Below are positions 34,901-48,416 of a stretch of DNA of 64,000 nt, one piece after another. The position numbers and the translations under genes were made by a program. Location: assembly GCA_039881145.1 (NCBI GenBank), contig JAYKKI010000091.1, positions 2,170,001-2,234,000 on the forward strand. The letters run 5' to 3'. The notes under the pieces are model-generated. The model was not told the DNA's origin. It searched no databases and worked only from the letters and a program-made list of their open reading frames with translations. Each line of letters opens with the position of its first letter. Position 1 is the first letter of the stretch. This stretch comes from Druceiella hillmani (Eukaryota > Arthropoda > Insecta > Lepidoptera > Hepialidae).

Positions 34901-36173
34901 TAACCTTATATATTTAGGTACTGCTCAAGTCAAATTATTTATATAAAAATATAAAAAAGTACATAATTTACAGAGGATCAAACTTTCACTCCTTCTATTT
35001 TTGCGTACAAACCTTACTTAACAATTTGAACAATAACTTTTCGTTCCAAAATATTGTACATAAAATTGAATAACTTATTTTTTGTAGTTTCTTCTGAGAT
35101 GGGATAAAATGTGGCGCCTGAAAAGTTTGATGTTCATTTTCTCATAAAGTTTCGAAACTCTTCAAGTAAGATAAACTAGAATAGTATACGGACCGGCCGT
35201 GTTTTCGTCGTTAAATATTTTATAACATAATAGTCAAGATCAATAAAATTGGTAGGTTGATCTTCTTACGCTTTCAATCAGATAAAGATAAAATGTATGG
35301 TCATTTGTATGGTTTCGTAGGACTTATCACAGAGGAACAAAAATATATATAAATTAACGTATCGGCTGTTCCTCCAGTAAATTCACACATCTAAAATAAA
35401 CAAATTAAAAACATGTACAAAAATACATTTCACATACTCTGTACATTTTGTACTTACATTTTTAATGTGTTTATTTAAGAAGCTTGTTAAAGCGATATTA
35501 AAGAAAAATTAAAATTAAAACCGTTAAAAAATGCCCAAAAAAGGTCGAGTGTCTTATGGAAGCCATACTCAATTACCAGCAGATTGTGATATTTCGTTAC
35601 TCAAATCAATACGATTGAGAGCTGCTAAAATGGATAAGAAGCATATATATTGCGCAACATTTTTATTGTTTGTACTACGCCGAACGTCGCCAATATTCGA
35701 ATGTCTACCATTTAGAAAAGAACGAATGTCTACCATTTACAAAAGTCGTTTATAAGTCTCCTTTCATTTCAATTTTAACTCAAGTTACAAAATTACATAT
35801 CAAATATTAAGTCTGTTGTTGCTAGTTTGGAGAGAATATGAAGTGAAATAAAACCAATCGGTTGAAACGATAATAATATAGGATATTCAATCTATAAACG
35901 CACTTTTTAAAATAAATTTTGGAGACTCAAGTTGATTGAAATATCTTTGCGGTTCCGTTTTGTTTACTCGAGATTTTCTTAAAATTGAAGTCCGTTAAAA
36001 CGAGTACCACTAAAAACAACGTTGAAATAGTACCTTTAAATTTTCTAAATAGTTTATTTCTCTTTTCGAGACGTTAATTAAATATTTAAAAAAGCATCTG
36101 AAAGAAATAAAATAATCCATTATATAAAATAAAAAAACTTGATTTTTGTAAGTTTAATCTATGCATTTATGTG
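31991..36173. other. Gene-free interval with a hairpin and a small tandem repeat
   Basis: No recognisable gene. A hairpin with 21-bp arms (one mismatch) and a 1-nt loop lies at 33180-33222. A 25-bp tandem pair (CGAATGTCTACCATTTA...) is at 35698-35745. It falls at the end of a 74-codon plus-strand frame (35531-35755, MPKKGRVSYGSH...) that I could not assign to any family. GC-richer patches at 33650-33750 and 34620-34790 have no assigned role. Confidence 0.5.
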
Positions 36174-36410
36174 TTAATTTCAAGACATCTAGAGAGGGCA
36201 GAGGCTATTGCTCATTTTAGATTGACTACCGGTCACGACTACCTGCAGATTCATATCCGTAGAATCAGAAAGTCTATGCGACTGTACGCTAATGGACGGA
36301 GACCATCTTTGTACTTTGTAAGACTGAAATGCCCAACTAGTGACATTGTCGAACGCCACTGGGAGGCTCGACGTCGAATGGTCGAAGGACCATGGAAGGG
36401 CGTTGGCTAA
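36174..36410 (+). pseudogene. Non-LTR retrotransposon C-terminal relic (second family)
   Basis: The frame reads ERAEAIAHFRLTTGHDYLQ followed by IHIRRI, then ends DIVERHWEARRRMVEG...GVG and a stop. This pairs the FRL-TGHDYL-HL-RI block with the terminal YWEARR-M block found at the end of ORF2 in arthropod non-LTR elements. The cysteine cluster (CPLC type) that normally lies between them is mostly lost; only KCPTSD remains. No ATG heads the frame and no upstream RT was found, so it is a 5'-truncated dead fragment. Confidence 0.75.
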
Positions 36411-38325
36411 CTAACTCCACGCATTTATATACAATATTCACTTTATATTACTTAATGTTGTGACTTTTTTTGCCACTGAGCACTTGTGAGAAAATTAGTA
36501 GTAGAATTAACAATTTAATAATAGTATGACAAAACTATAATAAACTATGTGGTGCGTACACGTACGCTTATTAACAGAACCAACACCACTAGGACAAATT
36601 AGTCCTACCAAAAAAATATCTAAATAATTTAAAACAATATTTGTCTATATTCAAACTTATTACAATCACCGACTAGAAGAGTTAGCGTTTATATTAGCGT
36701 TTTTATGTATCAAGTTCTTATATCATTGGTTTATTCTCGGAATTACAATGACAATTTATACGCAAAACAATTAACATTCACTGACCTGAAGCTTTCTGCA
36801 CGAGGTTGATCTTTGCACTCCCACGAACTCTTTACAGATGAGAGCCAGGAACTTCCAACCTCCTAGTTTCCAAACAGGTTGGCATTTGTGTAGATCAGGG
36901 TAACTCTTCCAATTGTATTCCAATTCCAAAATGAAGTATTCCTCGACACGAGCAAGTTTTTGACTCGCCGCTTATATCTAATACGATAAGGGCTGATTCA
37001 ATGAATATTTCGATAGTTGCATTTAAATTAAACAAGACGAGTTTGAATCATTTACACCTATAATAACTACTTGATACATTAACATTTACGAACTCTTCGT
37101 GTATGAAATTACATAGATGGGCAATTCACAAGCAAAGTTTATTTAATTGTAAACTGCGGTTACCAAATCCAAATCTGATTCAACTTTAATTTAGTCGGAT
37201 TACTTTTATCATCACGATAAAAGTACTTGGTTCAGCAGAAACTCAAGGAAAAATTAATGCAAATATCTAGTCTAGAAATTACCTACTCTTTTAAAAGTAT
37301 GTAAAACGAAAGAAAAGAATGCAGAATTAAAAAAAAGACTGAACAATTTCCAAAAGAAAACCGAACATTCTAGACTAATCTGAATTCATTCCTAATTTTA
37401 CTTTTTACATTCAGAATAATACTTCATGGCTTGCTACACATTTTAAAATAAAGGTTGCCAGCGCCATCTTCGCCCCGTTGAGAAAGGTCAAAAATGTCAT
37501 TGAGATAAATTTATTTTTGTAAGCATATCAACCGATGATAATTCCTGAGGCTAATTAAATAATTTTAAAACTTAATAAAAATAATTATTTTTCATGTATA
37601 TGTTTATCAATAACTATAACTTATTTATTGGCTAAATACTATGAATGGTTATACTGATTGATATCCATCCTTGCATTTTATTATTAATATAATGTGAACC
37701 TAAATTTGAATTCAATTTACATATTATATAGGCAAATAGTTTCATCTACTTACAAAATGTCATGTTACCCATTCTTATATAAAATTATGTACAACAGAAC
37801 AAGTCGTTCGGTTTAAGCTTCAATTTAATCAAGATTGTTCAATGATAAAGTCATGAAAAATACTAGTAAATAACTGAATTATATTTTATTATATTTTTTT
37901 TAATATTATATTTTTTTCCAAGACTCAAGTAAAAACGAGTTCGTCGGAGGAACCACATCGCGAAATAAGTTTGGTGTAATTAGCTTGGAACACTATTGTC
38001 ATAGCAAACTTTCAACGGATAAGGAAACGGAAGTATTTTTATAAGTTTCATTTTATTAAGTAAACACACTTTAAAGATGGTTTTATTTTTAGTCCACACG
38101 ACCTAATAGAACATGTCTCGTTCCTTGTGTACAATACAAAACGCACAGGTAATTCCAATCGGCAATTCCATAACTGTTCCTATATTCATTCATTTATATT
38201 CATTTATATTTATATAAAGAATATGTTTACCTTTTGGAAATGCATTGAATCAAACGAAATGCATCCATATATATATCCGCATCGGTCACAAAAATATTCC
38301 CAGAATACCCGAATTCGATTAAAAA
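36411..38325. other. Gene-free interval
   Basis: AT-rich. No recognisable gene or repeat beyond short low-complexity runs. 36780-36960 is slightly GC-richer without an assignable signal. Confidence 0.5.
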
Positions 38326-38410
38326 TAATGTAAACACAATTTGACTTCCTTTCATTAAGAGATATCTATGTATATCTCTTAATGAAAGGAAGTCAAATTG
38401 TGTTACATTA
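38326..38410. repeat. Long near-perfect hairpin, about 39-bp arms, 6-nt loop
   Basis: 38333-38365 and 38372-38404 are exact complements (33 bp) around CTATGT. After a 1-nt bulge the pairing extends six more bases to 38326 and 38410. The folded length of 85 nt matches a pre-miRNA or small hairpin RNA. However, the near absence of bulges favours an inverted duplication of one arm. Confidence 0.95.
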
Positions 38411-40673
38411 ATACTATTATTAAAATATCAGTCTGTTAAATAAAACGTATAATGTACGTGTTATAGTTTAGTTGAGGTCCGACTATTTTTCATCATTTAC
38501 TCATAGTTAACTTTTAAGAAAAGAGATTTGTAGAAAATGGAACAAAAATAAAAAGGTTTGATTTTAAGAAAAATGATTTTTTTTAATTTCCCATAATCTA
38601 ATACAACGTCCATATATCGTAATAAAATATGGACTCCAATATTTGTGTTTACAACGAAAGGTTGTGTTAAGCTAGCCAGTTTTAAATTATTTTGAAAATA
38701 GTACTTATTATTTTATGACTAGATGTTACTTATCTAGATCAAAACGATTGGAAAAAAAGTAAATCAATCGAACTAATAGCACCATCTAGTGAAATTCTTT
38801 AACATAATAAAGTGATGAATATATCAGTTAGAGTGTGTCAGGAAACTGTTCCTACTTACCTAGACGTCACTACTTTTTTAATGAATTCGTGTATTAAAGA
38901 TATAATGACAAACATGTTTAACAAACATAATTTACAATATTCACCGAGGACACGCTCGGCAAAAAGGATATAATCGCAGTAATTTTTTGCACAAAATAGC
39001 AATTTATTCTCTGCGTTTATTCGAATTGTTTCGTTGTCAAGTACATGGCAACTCGACTGATTTCTCAATTTATTGAATGTAGTTAGGTATTCATTATTAT
39101 ATTTCATATATTTGAAATTCCTTCCATTACGTAGCCCAGCGGCAATATTTGGGATGTACCTTAAACTTTGGAGATTCCGAAATACTTAATAAATTAATTA
39201 AAACAATGTTTGTTACAAATTGCCTTTCTTAAGATTAAACCAACTTAACAGACTTTTACAAATTCCTTTTACTGAAATCATCCCTATGATATTTTATTAT
39301 CAATGAAGTTCCAAAATGGTCAGCATACAGCAAATTAATTATTTAAATTGCTATTAAAAGCTTAAAGGTAACAAAAATAATGAAACACTCGATATACATT
39401 TTACATATTCACATTAAGAATGTTATTTTTATAGTTTCATAATAAACTAATATATAGCAACGTAAATATCACAAAAGTTGCACGTCTATAACAGGCACGA
39501 AAATATGCTTCGATGCCTATTTATTTTATGTATGTAGGTAGGTTCCATACACATTGGCACGGAGCTCTAATTGCAGTGGGGACGTACTTCCCCTACTTAG
39601 CCAATTTTTATGTATATTAAACGGTAGCCAAGAATTTACATTTATTATAGCGCTCAAAATACATGTAATTTTATATTCTCTGGTTAGTAGTCCAATGCTC
39701 TTTCAAGACATTAATAGTTCCAAATAGTATTTTAAAGATTGTGCTTCTTAATTGTTGTTTCTTCAATTAAATAAAAAAATTTACTTATTTTTTTATATTT
39801 ATCCGAATTTCGGTAAAGCTAATTCCAATTTCATTTTCTCACTACAGTGAGAAAATGAAAGACTCGAGAAAAGTTACTAACTTATTATGTTTAATTTCTT
39901 TTTAATCTCAAGTCACTTCGCTCACAAACGCTTATTTGATCGTTCAGCAATTTATATAAGTTTCCTTAAAATTGTAAATATTGGTAAATTGTGTCTTTAC
40001 TTTATAATTATATCTTCTAAAGTAATACTTTCGATTGATTTTCTCATCTAATTCTTCAAGATTGTTATATGAATCGATCTATCCATTTAGGAGTGTGAAG
40101 ATTCAAAAAATAAAACGAAGTACTAATTAACCCTCTACTACATCAAACTCCTCTTTACCCAATCTTTATGTACCTTATTTTCGTATTACCCACACTCCAA
40201 AAATCTCCTTTTTTATAAAATATAAAATCCCAGCGTCAAGCATTCCGTTTAGTAATTGGCCGAGCGTTATCATGGCTCTGGAAATTTTCCTAGGATCCTG
40301 AATTGTGAAATACGCAAGTTACAAAAAAGGATTTCAAATGTTTTCTAGAAAAAGTTTAAATAAATTCATTTATTTTTCTTTGAGTAATGTATTACACTTT
40401 TCGGGAATGAAAGTGAAATGTGGTCTTAAGTGTAGATACTGTGCAAAAATGTTCCTAAGTATGTATGTTTGTATTAAATTGTTATTCCATAAGTAAATTG
40501 AGTGAAATATTTTTTAATTCCACAGTTAAAATAGAGCGCAGATACTATAAACAGTGTTGCCTTTATATGAGAGAAGAAATAATTTTCACTACATTTGCGT
40601 ATGTCTTAATGCTATAATATTTTCTGATGAATGGAAGTAAGATTGCGTAAATGTTATGATTAAATTATTTTTG

Positions 40674-40678
<5 letters not shown>
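38411..40678. other. Gene-free interval with one short hairpin
   Basis: No gene recognised. A perfect hairpin with 15-bp arms and 2-nt loop lies at 39829-39860 (TTTCATTTTCTCACT and complement). The 83-codon frame at 38856-39107 (minus) shows no domain. Confidence 0.55.
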
Positions 40679-40715
<37 letters not shown>

Positions 40716-40716
40716 T

Positions 40717-40779
<63 letters not shown>

Positions 40780-40784
40780 ATATA

Positions 40785-40816
<32 letters not shown>

Positions 40817-40830
40817 ATAGGTGTGTGTGT
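40679..40830. repeat. (TA)n/(GT)n compound microsatellite
   Basis: TA runs with TACATA and TCTATA interruptions from 40679 to 40816, then (GT)5 at 40821-40830. Confidence 0.95.
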
Positions 40831-42599
40831 ATCCAATAAATTTCTCTAGAATTTTGTTGTATAGACACAAATAAATTGATTATAATTTACCAGGAAAAAT
40901 AAACTAGATAATTAAAAATATCGATAATATTTTAAGCAATAGTTAGGCCATGTCCCTATGAAGTGATGTTTACACAAAGGAAATTATCATATGTATTTTA
41001 AACAATATTTATTTCACAAAAACGACCTCAGGTGCCTTCTCCTTCTCATTACCATAATTTTTACGCAATTTGACTGTGCACTAAACTCGTATCGCATTTA
41101 TATCAAAATTATCGTATCAGTCTGAGTACGCCATTGGAGGGGCATTCGTAGCTCTATAGGTAACTCCAATCTATCCGCGTCAACGTGTCGATGGACCACG
41201 TGACTTGTTACCTTTTGTATTCACTCGGTATGAGTATTAATTATAAACTTGCGGAACTGTAAAATTTTCTGTACGGTTTCTGCTTTGTGTATCTTGAATA
41301 ATTTTATTGAAATAAATGCGGATGGCAGATAATGTTGTAATATGAACAAAGTACCGCACTTGAATAACATTTGGAAAATTGATACAATTTTCATAATTAA
41401 CAAAATACGTGCTAATCGCTTCATAGATTAAGGTGTACCTCTGTTCAGACTCATAAGTTAACAGTTTAATATTTTGCGGTGATCGATGTGAAAGTGGTGA
41501 AAATTTACATTTACGAATGGGCTTTGTTTGTTTTGATTAATTATATTAATTTAACTTGTATAAGAAAATAATAGTGAGAAACGGTGCATGTGGGTCAAAG
41601 ATTTTGTGTTTATGATCACCAAAAATCCACTTTTCAATTAGCACTTTGATTTACGGAAAAAATTGAGGAGAGGGAAAGTGAAGAGCGATATTTTCTAGCA
41701 GAAGCTTGATTAACCGTTTTTTATTGTATATCTATTCGTATCTAGTTTAGATAGCGTATCTACAACACATAAGAATAATACAATTTTCGCTAACGAAAGC
41801 AGTAAAAAGTAGAATAAAACGTCTATTTCTCAAAATAATAGTTATCAAGATGAAAATTATAGTGCCCACATATCGAAGGCGCATAGGTTGTAAAACAATT
41901 TAGCGATTTTTTAATTCTTAGAGCCGCCGCCATTTTTAAACTTTTAAACCAAATTTTCCCGTCTACTAACTTAACCTAAATTTTGACTTAAACTTATGTG
42001 TGTGTATGCGAGCATAGTGAGTGTGTATGTACACGTATACATATACGAATAGCAAATTGGGCCTTAAACTGAATCCCGAATATTTAGAAAATGGCTAAAA
42101 ATTAATTTTACTACAAATTAACACACAGTTAAAAAGAAACTTAAAATGTCTATCCCTTAGAAAAAATACGACTCCCTAAACTATATTCGAGCATATGTGT
42201 GTGATTTGATACGTATGGTAAAGCAAGTGTAAGATTTTGATCGGTAATTTTATAATATATTTCTTATAGACTGATGAAAATCGCTTATTGGAAGAAGTTT
42301 ATTTTAGGTTTTGCACAATCAGTCACCGGCTAAGTTCCATTTTTTAAGGAAGAAGAAAATGTATCAAAAATCAGGTAGCAGGAGACCAAGTAGGACGTTG
42401 TTGAAAATAAATAAGAGCTCGAAAATTAAATTCGGCAGTTGTTTATTATATTGCAGATCATGCCTTTAAAAATGTTCTAAAATGGTTCATAAGTCTAAAA
42501 TTGTTTAAAATTATTCTATTTTGAATAGAAATGCGTGAACCATTTAATAGAATTAGCGAAGATAGTTATGCCGTACCATTTGGAAATTATATTGCCTTT
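40831..42599. other. Gene-free interval
   Basis: AT-rich and non-coding as far as can be seen. A GC-richer patch at about 41105-41215 (GACCACGTGACTTG contains an E-box-type CACGTG) might be regulatory. A 67-codon minus-strand frame at 41221-41424 is unremarkable. Confidence 0.45.
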
Positions 42600-43056
42600 T
42601 GAAAAATGAATTAATAAAATATTGAAACAAAAATGTTTCAAACATTTCGAAAGGCAAATAGCTAAATTGAAAAGTGGTGATTTTTTATGTAAAATTTATA
42701 CTTCATGCTATAATGCAAGTATTTAAAAATGAAAAGTGAGGCGAAACGCTGTCGTGATATTACCGTTCTGGATTATCGCTGAGACATATAAAACCAATGT
42801 TTCTCTTTATATTTTGAACGAATCAAAGGATGATTTCGTAATTCTATGCCGTTTCAAGACTGATGTTTATTTATATTAAATTAGATTTGACCCAGGGTTT
42901 TGATCGCTTGAGAGAGGGAAAAGTGGCGTTGAATTTCAAAAACAAAATTCCTATGAAAATTGTACATCATTGGAAATGGTATTTAACTATGGTAAAAAAT
43001 AGAAGCATGTGCCATACAATAAGTGTCTGTAGACGGACATGTTGCCGTTTCATATA

Positions 43057-43098
43057 CAGTACATGTTTCAAACATTTCAGTACATGTTTCAAATATTT
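43057..43098 (+). repeat. 21-bp tandem duplication
   Basis: CAGTACATGTTTCAAACATT(T) at 43057-43077 is repeated with one change at 43078-43098. The first segment B copy lacks the extra unit. Confidence 0.85.
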
Positions 43099-43599
43099 TT
43101 ATATTAATAATATTTTAAATTTTATAGTAGTTAAATAGTGTCAATTTATCTAGCGAAAAATGTTAAAACGTGAAGATTTATTTAAAAAACTCTTTTAAGG
43201 ACAAACAGAACTCTCACTCCGAAGGTTTCATTTACACTTCTGTACATAAACACATATTTGAGGATAGGTAATATTGTTATTGAATTATTTATAAATATTA
43301 TTATTCATCATAATTTATCGCCTAGGACATCTTTCACAGGCGTACCAACATCGCTAATTTCTCAAACGCCATGTTATTTCGAATCACGCCTACACTTTTA
43401 TTTGTAAATAAATGTTTAGAGATGACATTTTGTCATAATTTTTATTTTAATAGTTCTGGAGATAAGGGTTTGGTGGTCAATATATTTATGGACGTGTTCA
43501 GTCTAATACCTATATTTAAGGGCTAACCTTATACGAAATTCTGGGAAAATAGTTTGTTAATTTTGAACTAATCATAATTGGTCCTTTAGTTTATACCGA

Positions 43600-43740
43600 C
43601 ACATGAAAACAAAGATCGCCTCGTGAATGTGACGTAAATGGCGCGGTCTGTGTAGCCTATATGCGCCTCGTGCAGAGACCGCACAACGAGTTCACGCAAT
43701 GACATTGTGTAGTGTATTCGCTTCAGTCAGCTGTACCTAC
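43600..43740. other. GC-rich block in segment B copy 2
   Basis: A CpG-richer stretch (GACGTAAATGGCGCGGTCTG, GCGCCTCGTGCAGAGACCGC) has no clear counterpart in copy 1 and no open frame. It contains the short inverted pair GCGGTCT and AGACCGC (about 43643 and 43675). It may be a small insertion or regulatory block. Confidence 0.25.
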
Positions 43741-44853
43741 TCATATCACTACATACATTCTTACCACTGAGTGGTTTCACTTGAGGAGTTTGGCTTAAAA
43801 ATCCACTTAATCTAATGGAAACTGAAGTTGATTCGAATTGTTGATTAAATATTTTTAATGTCTCACATGGGAAGGAAAAAATTCTTTGAAATCTAAGATT
43901 TGAATGTATATTAACAAAAAGTAAATATGAGCTATGTACAATAAATTCGCTGTTACCGAAAGAGGCCGCGCGTACTCTTTTAACGAGTTACGTTTCGAGA
44001 ACCCTTGGTTTGATTTATTCCATCGAAATGAAATTTATATACCTATATTAAAATGTTTAGTAGTAAAGATCATAAAATAAAAAAATATTGTTAATGAACA
44101 TTTTCAATATACATTAAAAAAATTGTTCTATCATAAAAACCTTTTTAAATTTGTTTGACTGCTTTTCTTTCTCTTAAATATATGTTAGATATCGCAGTAT
44201 ATATTAAAATAAACCAAATAAACAAAGTAATTGAGCGGGTTTAAAAGTCTGAAGCCACATCACCGAAAGTATATGTCATGTTTACCATGATTTATTTAAT
44301 ATATCGCGTTTCTGTTCTTTATATTCACTGTACTGCATGTTACGCATCATCCAGTTTACTTTCCCCACGTTTACTTCACACTATCAAATATTTTGTATAA
44401 ACTAAACTACTAATCCACATGCAACTATAAAGTAATAAACATCAATTTGTCTGGCTAATTATGAGAGAACAGGCAAAAGCTATGGATATTTATTACGGGC
44501 AATAATGAACTTCAAAATCGTATTTAGTTCTTGTTTTTGGGCTTCATTACTTACATGATTTTTTTTTGGATGAAAGTGCTTCTGCTGCTAATATACATGC
44601 TAACATTGATAAATAATTTATTTATGTCATATCTGTACACGCCTACTGACAATTATAAAAACATATATAAGATACAATTAGCTAAGGCTGAAAGTAATTT
44701 TAAATTTGCATCAGTTGTATTGAATGCAAAACTTTCAATATATGCTGGTCTGCATTTGCATTATAAGAAAAACGTTGTTGCTAATTGTATCAGTAACTGA
44801 CAATATTGTAAACGTCGGTGTAAAACTTGAAATAATGCGAGTTATATATTACT

Positions 44854-44915
44854 GAGGAAAGCTATGCTTTACATATAGAAATATATTGTTCTATATGTAA
44901 AGCAAAGCTTTCCTC
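44854..44915. repeat. Hairpin, 27-bp arms with one mismatch, 8-nt loop
   Basis: 44854-44880 pairs with 44889-44915 (GAGGAAAGCT, GCTTTACATATAGAA) around ATATATTG. Confidence 0.95.
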
Positions 44916-46939
44916 CTTTGTGGGATATTTTAAGTCAGAGATCACTATTGGCACTTCTGGTTTCGTGAGCTTCCCTTTCGGAGTTATTGATACTTCTTAA
45001 TCTCATTATCACATTAATATAAAGACAATTTTTTGTAAATTATTAATCTGTTCGGTTATTTATCTCTGCAATGAATACAAAAGAGACATTCACATAGATT
45101 AACAAATTAAAAAAATAAATTCTGTGATACGGAATGAATTTTTACCTTGCAAATATTTTATAAAAGTATATTATGAAATACTTTATACTTCTCTAATTTT
45201 TTGTAAGTAGTCTTCATTAATTTTTAATTAATTTGAATTCATGACTAATAAATAAAATGGTGAACTAAAAACAGATAATTTTTTAACGCACCCTAAGAAG
45301 TATTATTACATGACGACAGGTTTGTTTGCTTCTGTATTAAAACAAAATGAGAACTAAATGATTACTATAATCAGTCTGTAAGTTTTTTCTTCTATATAAA
45401 TTAAAACAACTACCTAAAATGGAATAGAATACAAGTATTTGTCGAAATTTACAAAGCAGATGTAATACAAGTACAGATAATAAGATAAATAGCAGAATAA
45501 GCATAGAAAATTGAAAATGCAGCGAGCAGAACGACGGTGCCATAACGAATTTCCTTTTACCTGCGAATTTTTTTAATCGCGTGCGCCTTTGTGCGTGTCC
45601 GCAATCGACGCGCAATTTGTGTGTCAATTTCTCGAAAATCTTTGAACATAGCGAGCTAAATCTGGCGAGAATCAATTTTGCTTTTAAATTTCTGCTAAAT
45701 TTAATTACTATTCTTGACTTCTGGTGTCATACATGTAGTGAAATTTTTCTTTCCTTGGAGAAAATTAACTAAAATAAATCTCTCGGCTTAGTTCTCCAAT
45801 AGTTATAATAACTTGACAATTTCAGAGACAATTTTCAGAAGGTAATATCTGCGCAAGATACGGAACAGGTTATCAGGATTCGTATTTACTTATGTAATTT
45901 GAATGTCGCCATATTTTCCCACGCACAGTTCTATAACACTGATCGAGAATCAATTAGAGCATTTCTTAGCGTCGCTTTGAACGAGAATAACTTCTCAGAG
46001 GTAAATCAAGTATTTTCTCAAGATGAGATAAATATTGAAGAAATTAGATAAAATATTCTAAGCAAAAACTCTTCCTGAAACGATCCTGTGATATTTGACT
46101 CTTTTGTAACGTTTCTAACGTTGTGTAACCTAAAATCTGTGAGGAATCAATTATGTCTCAGAGGATCTAAATTACTACATTCTTTGATCATACGGGTAAA
46201 ACATCTAAAAGTTCACTACTTTCTCATAGTTCGACAGAACTACAATGAGTTCCTCACGAGACAGTGAGATTCTCTGATGATATTTTTCTTGAATTTACTT
46301 TATGATTTGAATTAATATATTCCATAAACCAACCCACCGGACGGTGCACGTAAGAATATCAGTATGAAGAAAGTTGACCAAAAGTCTAAATCGATATCTC
46401 GTTGGAAGTTTATAATGCGATAAAGTTCTAGTGTAAGGCTACAACTCACGCGTCGTTTAGAAATCTCATTATAATCCTCACGTTTAGCTTCAAACGGTGT
46501 CAGTAATCGGTTCAGTTGTAAAAATAACACATGTTAACCGTTTGTTTGTTTGTTGTTAACAATTCGTAGAACAAACTGTGGCCACCAAACTTTTAGTTTG
46601 GTTGTTCTCTTTAATAATTTTATATGATGTTGTCACTATGTATATTGTAGTAGAATTTATGTGCTAAATATTATTATAGCTATTTACTCTAACTACATTG
46701 ACAGTAAATAAGAAACACTTCAACTTTTTACTGAAATGTATTCTTCTTCACTTGCCTGGCCACGGTAGGCAGAATTATTTATGCCAAACTACAACTTAGC
46801 TCTTCCTCCAACTATTTCCAGCTGACGATGTGTATCGAGTACTTGAAATTTCGTGGCTTTCATATAAAATTAACGATTAACAATTCATAAGTTTGAACAC
46901 GTTGCAAATAAACGACCGGACACTCCCGAGTATCCAAAA

Positions 46940-47570
46940 GAGTGGGGCATTAAAATGCATACTAAGACTTTACTAGGCAGATTTCAAATGTAAGTGGACT
47001 TAAATTAAGTGCAAAGAAAACCGCTTTCGAGAAAAATACAAAGAATGGAAAAAATTTAATACCATATTATTTACCAAATGAACCTCAGTTACCGGGAGTA
47101 GACCAAGCAAAGAATTCATGGAATCAAGTGATCTCCCTAAGGATCAAAAGACAAAGAATTTGTAAGAATTTTTAGCTGCCGATGAATTTACAGAAGTGAG
47201 CATACGAACGTTAATGAGCTGTAGCACTTAAAAAGAAAATAGATATGATACCGATGCCAACGAATTTTCTGACTATGCATTTGATAGCGCAAAACTAGAT
47301 GAACTATATATTTGGAAGCCAATAATATCAATAGTTCATAAGTTAATAATTTATGGTGCCACAGTCATTTCTCATGCACTTTTATCTGTTTGTTAGTTAT
47401 TAGAAGAAACTAGTGAGGCAAGAAATCACCATTTTCGGTACTACCGAAAATATTTATGCACTAAATTTCACAAGAGTAAATTGCAATAGAAATGTGCTAA
47501 TAGAGTTTTGTTAACCTACGATCTATTTTTAAATAAAATATGACCAAAATTGAAGTAAATAAAGCCATCA
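46940..47570 (+). pseudogene. Transib transposase C-terminal relic (RAG1-core family)
   Basis: Translation of 47337-47486 gives HKLIIYGATVISHALL, a stop (47394-47396), then LLEETSEARNHHFRYYRKYL. This corresponds to the end of Transib transposases: a HK-L-HG-I-I block, then the acidic SEEA-EARNKDFR block. The same region in vertebrate RAG1 has HKTLAH...EGNESGNKLFRRFR. Upstream, in other frames, F-DYAFDSAKL (about 47265-47297) precedes it as in the family, and SEHTNVNEL (47195-47221) fits the SEITNVNEEL block. Several stops and frameshifts make it dead. No terminal repeats were found. The enclosing DNA (about 46345-47785) is absent from segment B copy 1, so it marks an insertion. Confidence 0.72.
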
Positions 47571-47900
47571 TATCCCACTAACACTTTGAAAATTTTAATG
47601 CAAGACCATTTTGAAACTGAGTCAGGCATAGTAAAAAGGAAGCGGCCGAAAAGTAAGTTAAAAGCGCATTGAACATACTGTGATATTGTTTGCCAACCAG
47701 ATTATATATTTTTAACCTCAATTATTAATATAAATTTGACCAAAAATTGGGTTCAAATACTCCTACATACAGCGGAAGAGCGATTTAAATCCAAGCGAAT
47801 TCTAATAATTGGGGTTGAAAGCATTAAATTCCAGTCTATATTATAAATAGGATTGAAAGTTTCAATGAAGTTAGAGTTTTTTTTCACAATTTCTGAGTAG

Positions 47901-47961
47901 AAGAACCCACCAAGATTGACTTCCCGCCCTTGACGTAAAAGAACCCACCAAGATTGACTCC
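47901..47961 (+). repeat. 38-bp period tandem duplication
   Basis: AAGAACCCACCAAGATTGAC at 47901 recurs at 47939. The matching position in segment B copy 1 (about 17527) has a single GAAGAGCCCATCAAGG-type unit, so the duplication arose after the B duplication. Confidence 0.85.
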
Positions 47962-48392
47962 TACTTTCTGAAATAATGCCGCATCTGAAACTCAATCGTT
48001 AGGTAAGAATTTTGAAATATGTGTTTTGTGATATTCAATCATTCGCACAACCCACGATGTTACTTTGAATGGTTTCCTTGTTCCAATAGTCAGCACGTAA
48101 AATTTCCATTATTAAAGAAATACTTGCAAATAAATATCATATCTAATAGAAATTGTACTGTTGAATTATTAAAAAATTATAGAACGTACTTGGAAGTTTG
48201 TTGATATATTTATCGATTAGGATCTAGTACAAATCACAACCGCAAATAGTAATTTTGTAGAGTAGGAAAAAAAGGAAATTCAGTGATTGAGTCACGGATT
48301 ATATGTGTACTCTCCATCATAGGTAATAAGTATCGCCTAAGAAAGAGAGTGATTTATATAAATAACTACAATACTACTATTTCAATATATAC

Positions 48393-48416
48393 ATACTCGT
48401 ATTTATATACGAGTAT
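48393..48416. repeat. Hairpin, 10-bp arms, 4-nt loop, private to segment B copy 2
   Basis: ATACTCGTAT and its complement flank TTAT. The aligned stretch of copy 1 (about 17925-17945) lacks the inverted half. Confidence 0.8.

Noticed and set aside
35531..35755. 74-codon plus-strand frame starting MPKKGRVSYG
   Set aside because: It begins with a plausible ATG context, but no family is recognised. The C-terminal part is made by a 25-bp tandem duplication, and there is no supporting splice structure. Left as unassigned.
42863..43138. 91-codon frame in segment B copy 2
   Set aside because: The homologous stretch at 15.4-15.96 kb has shifted frames and stops, and the end is built from a 21-bp tandem repeat.
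48019..48204. Cys/His-containing 61-codon frame as a small gene
   Set aside because: The aligned part of segment B copy 1 (about 17.6 kb) does not preserve the frame.
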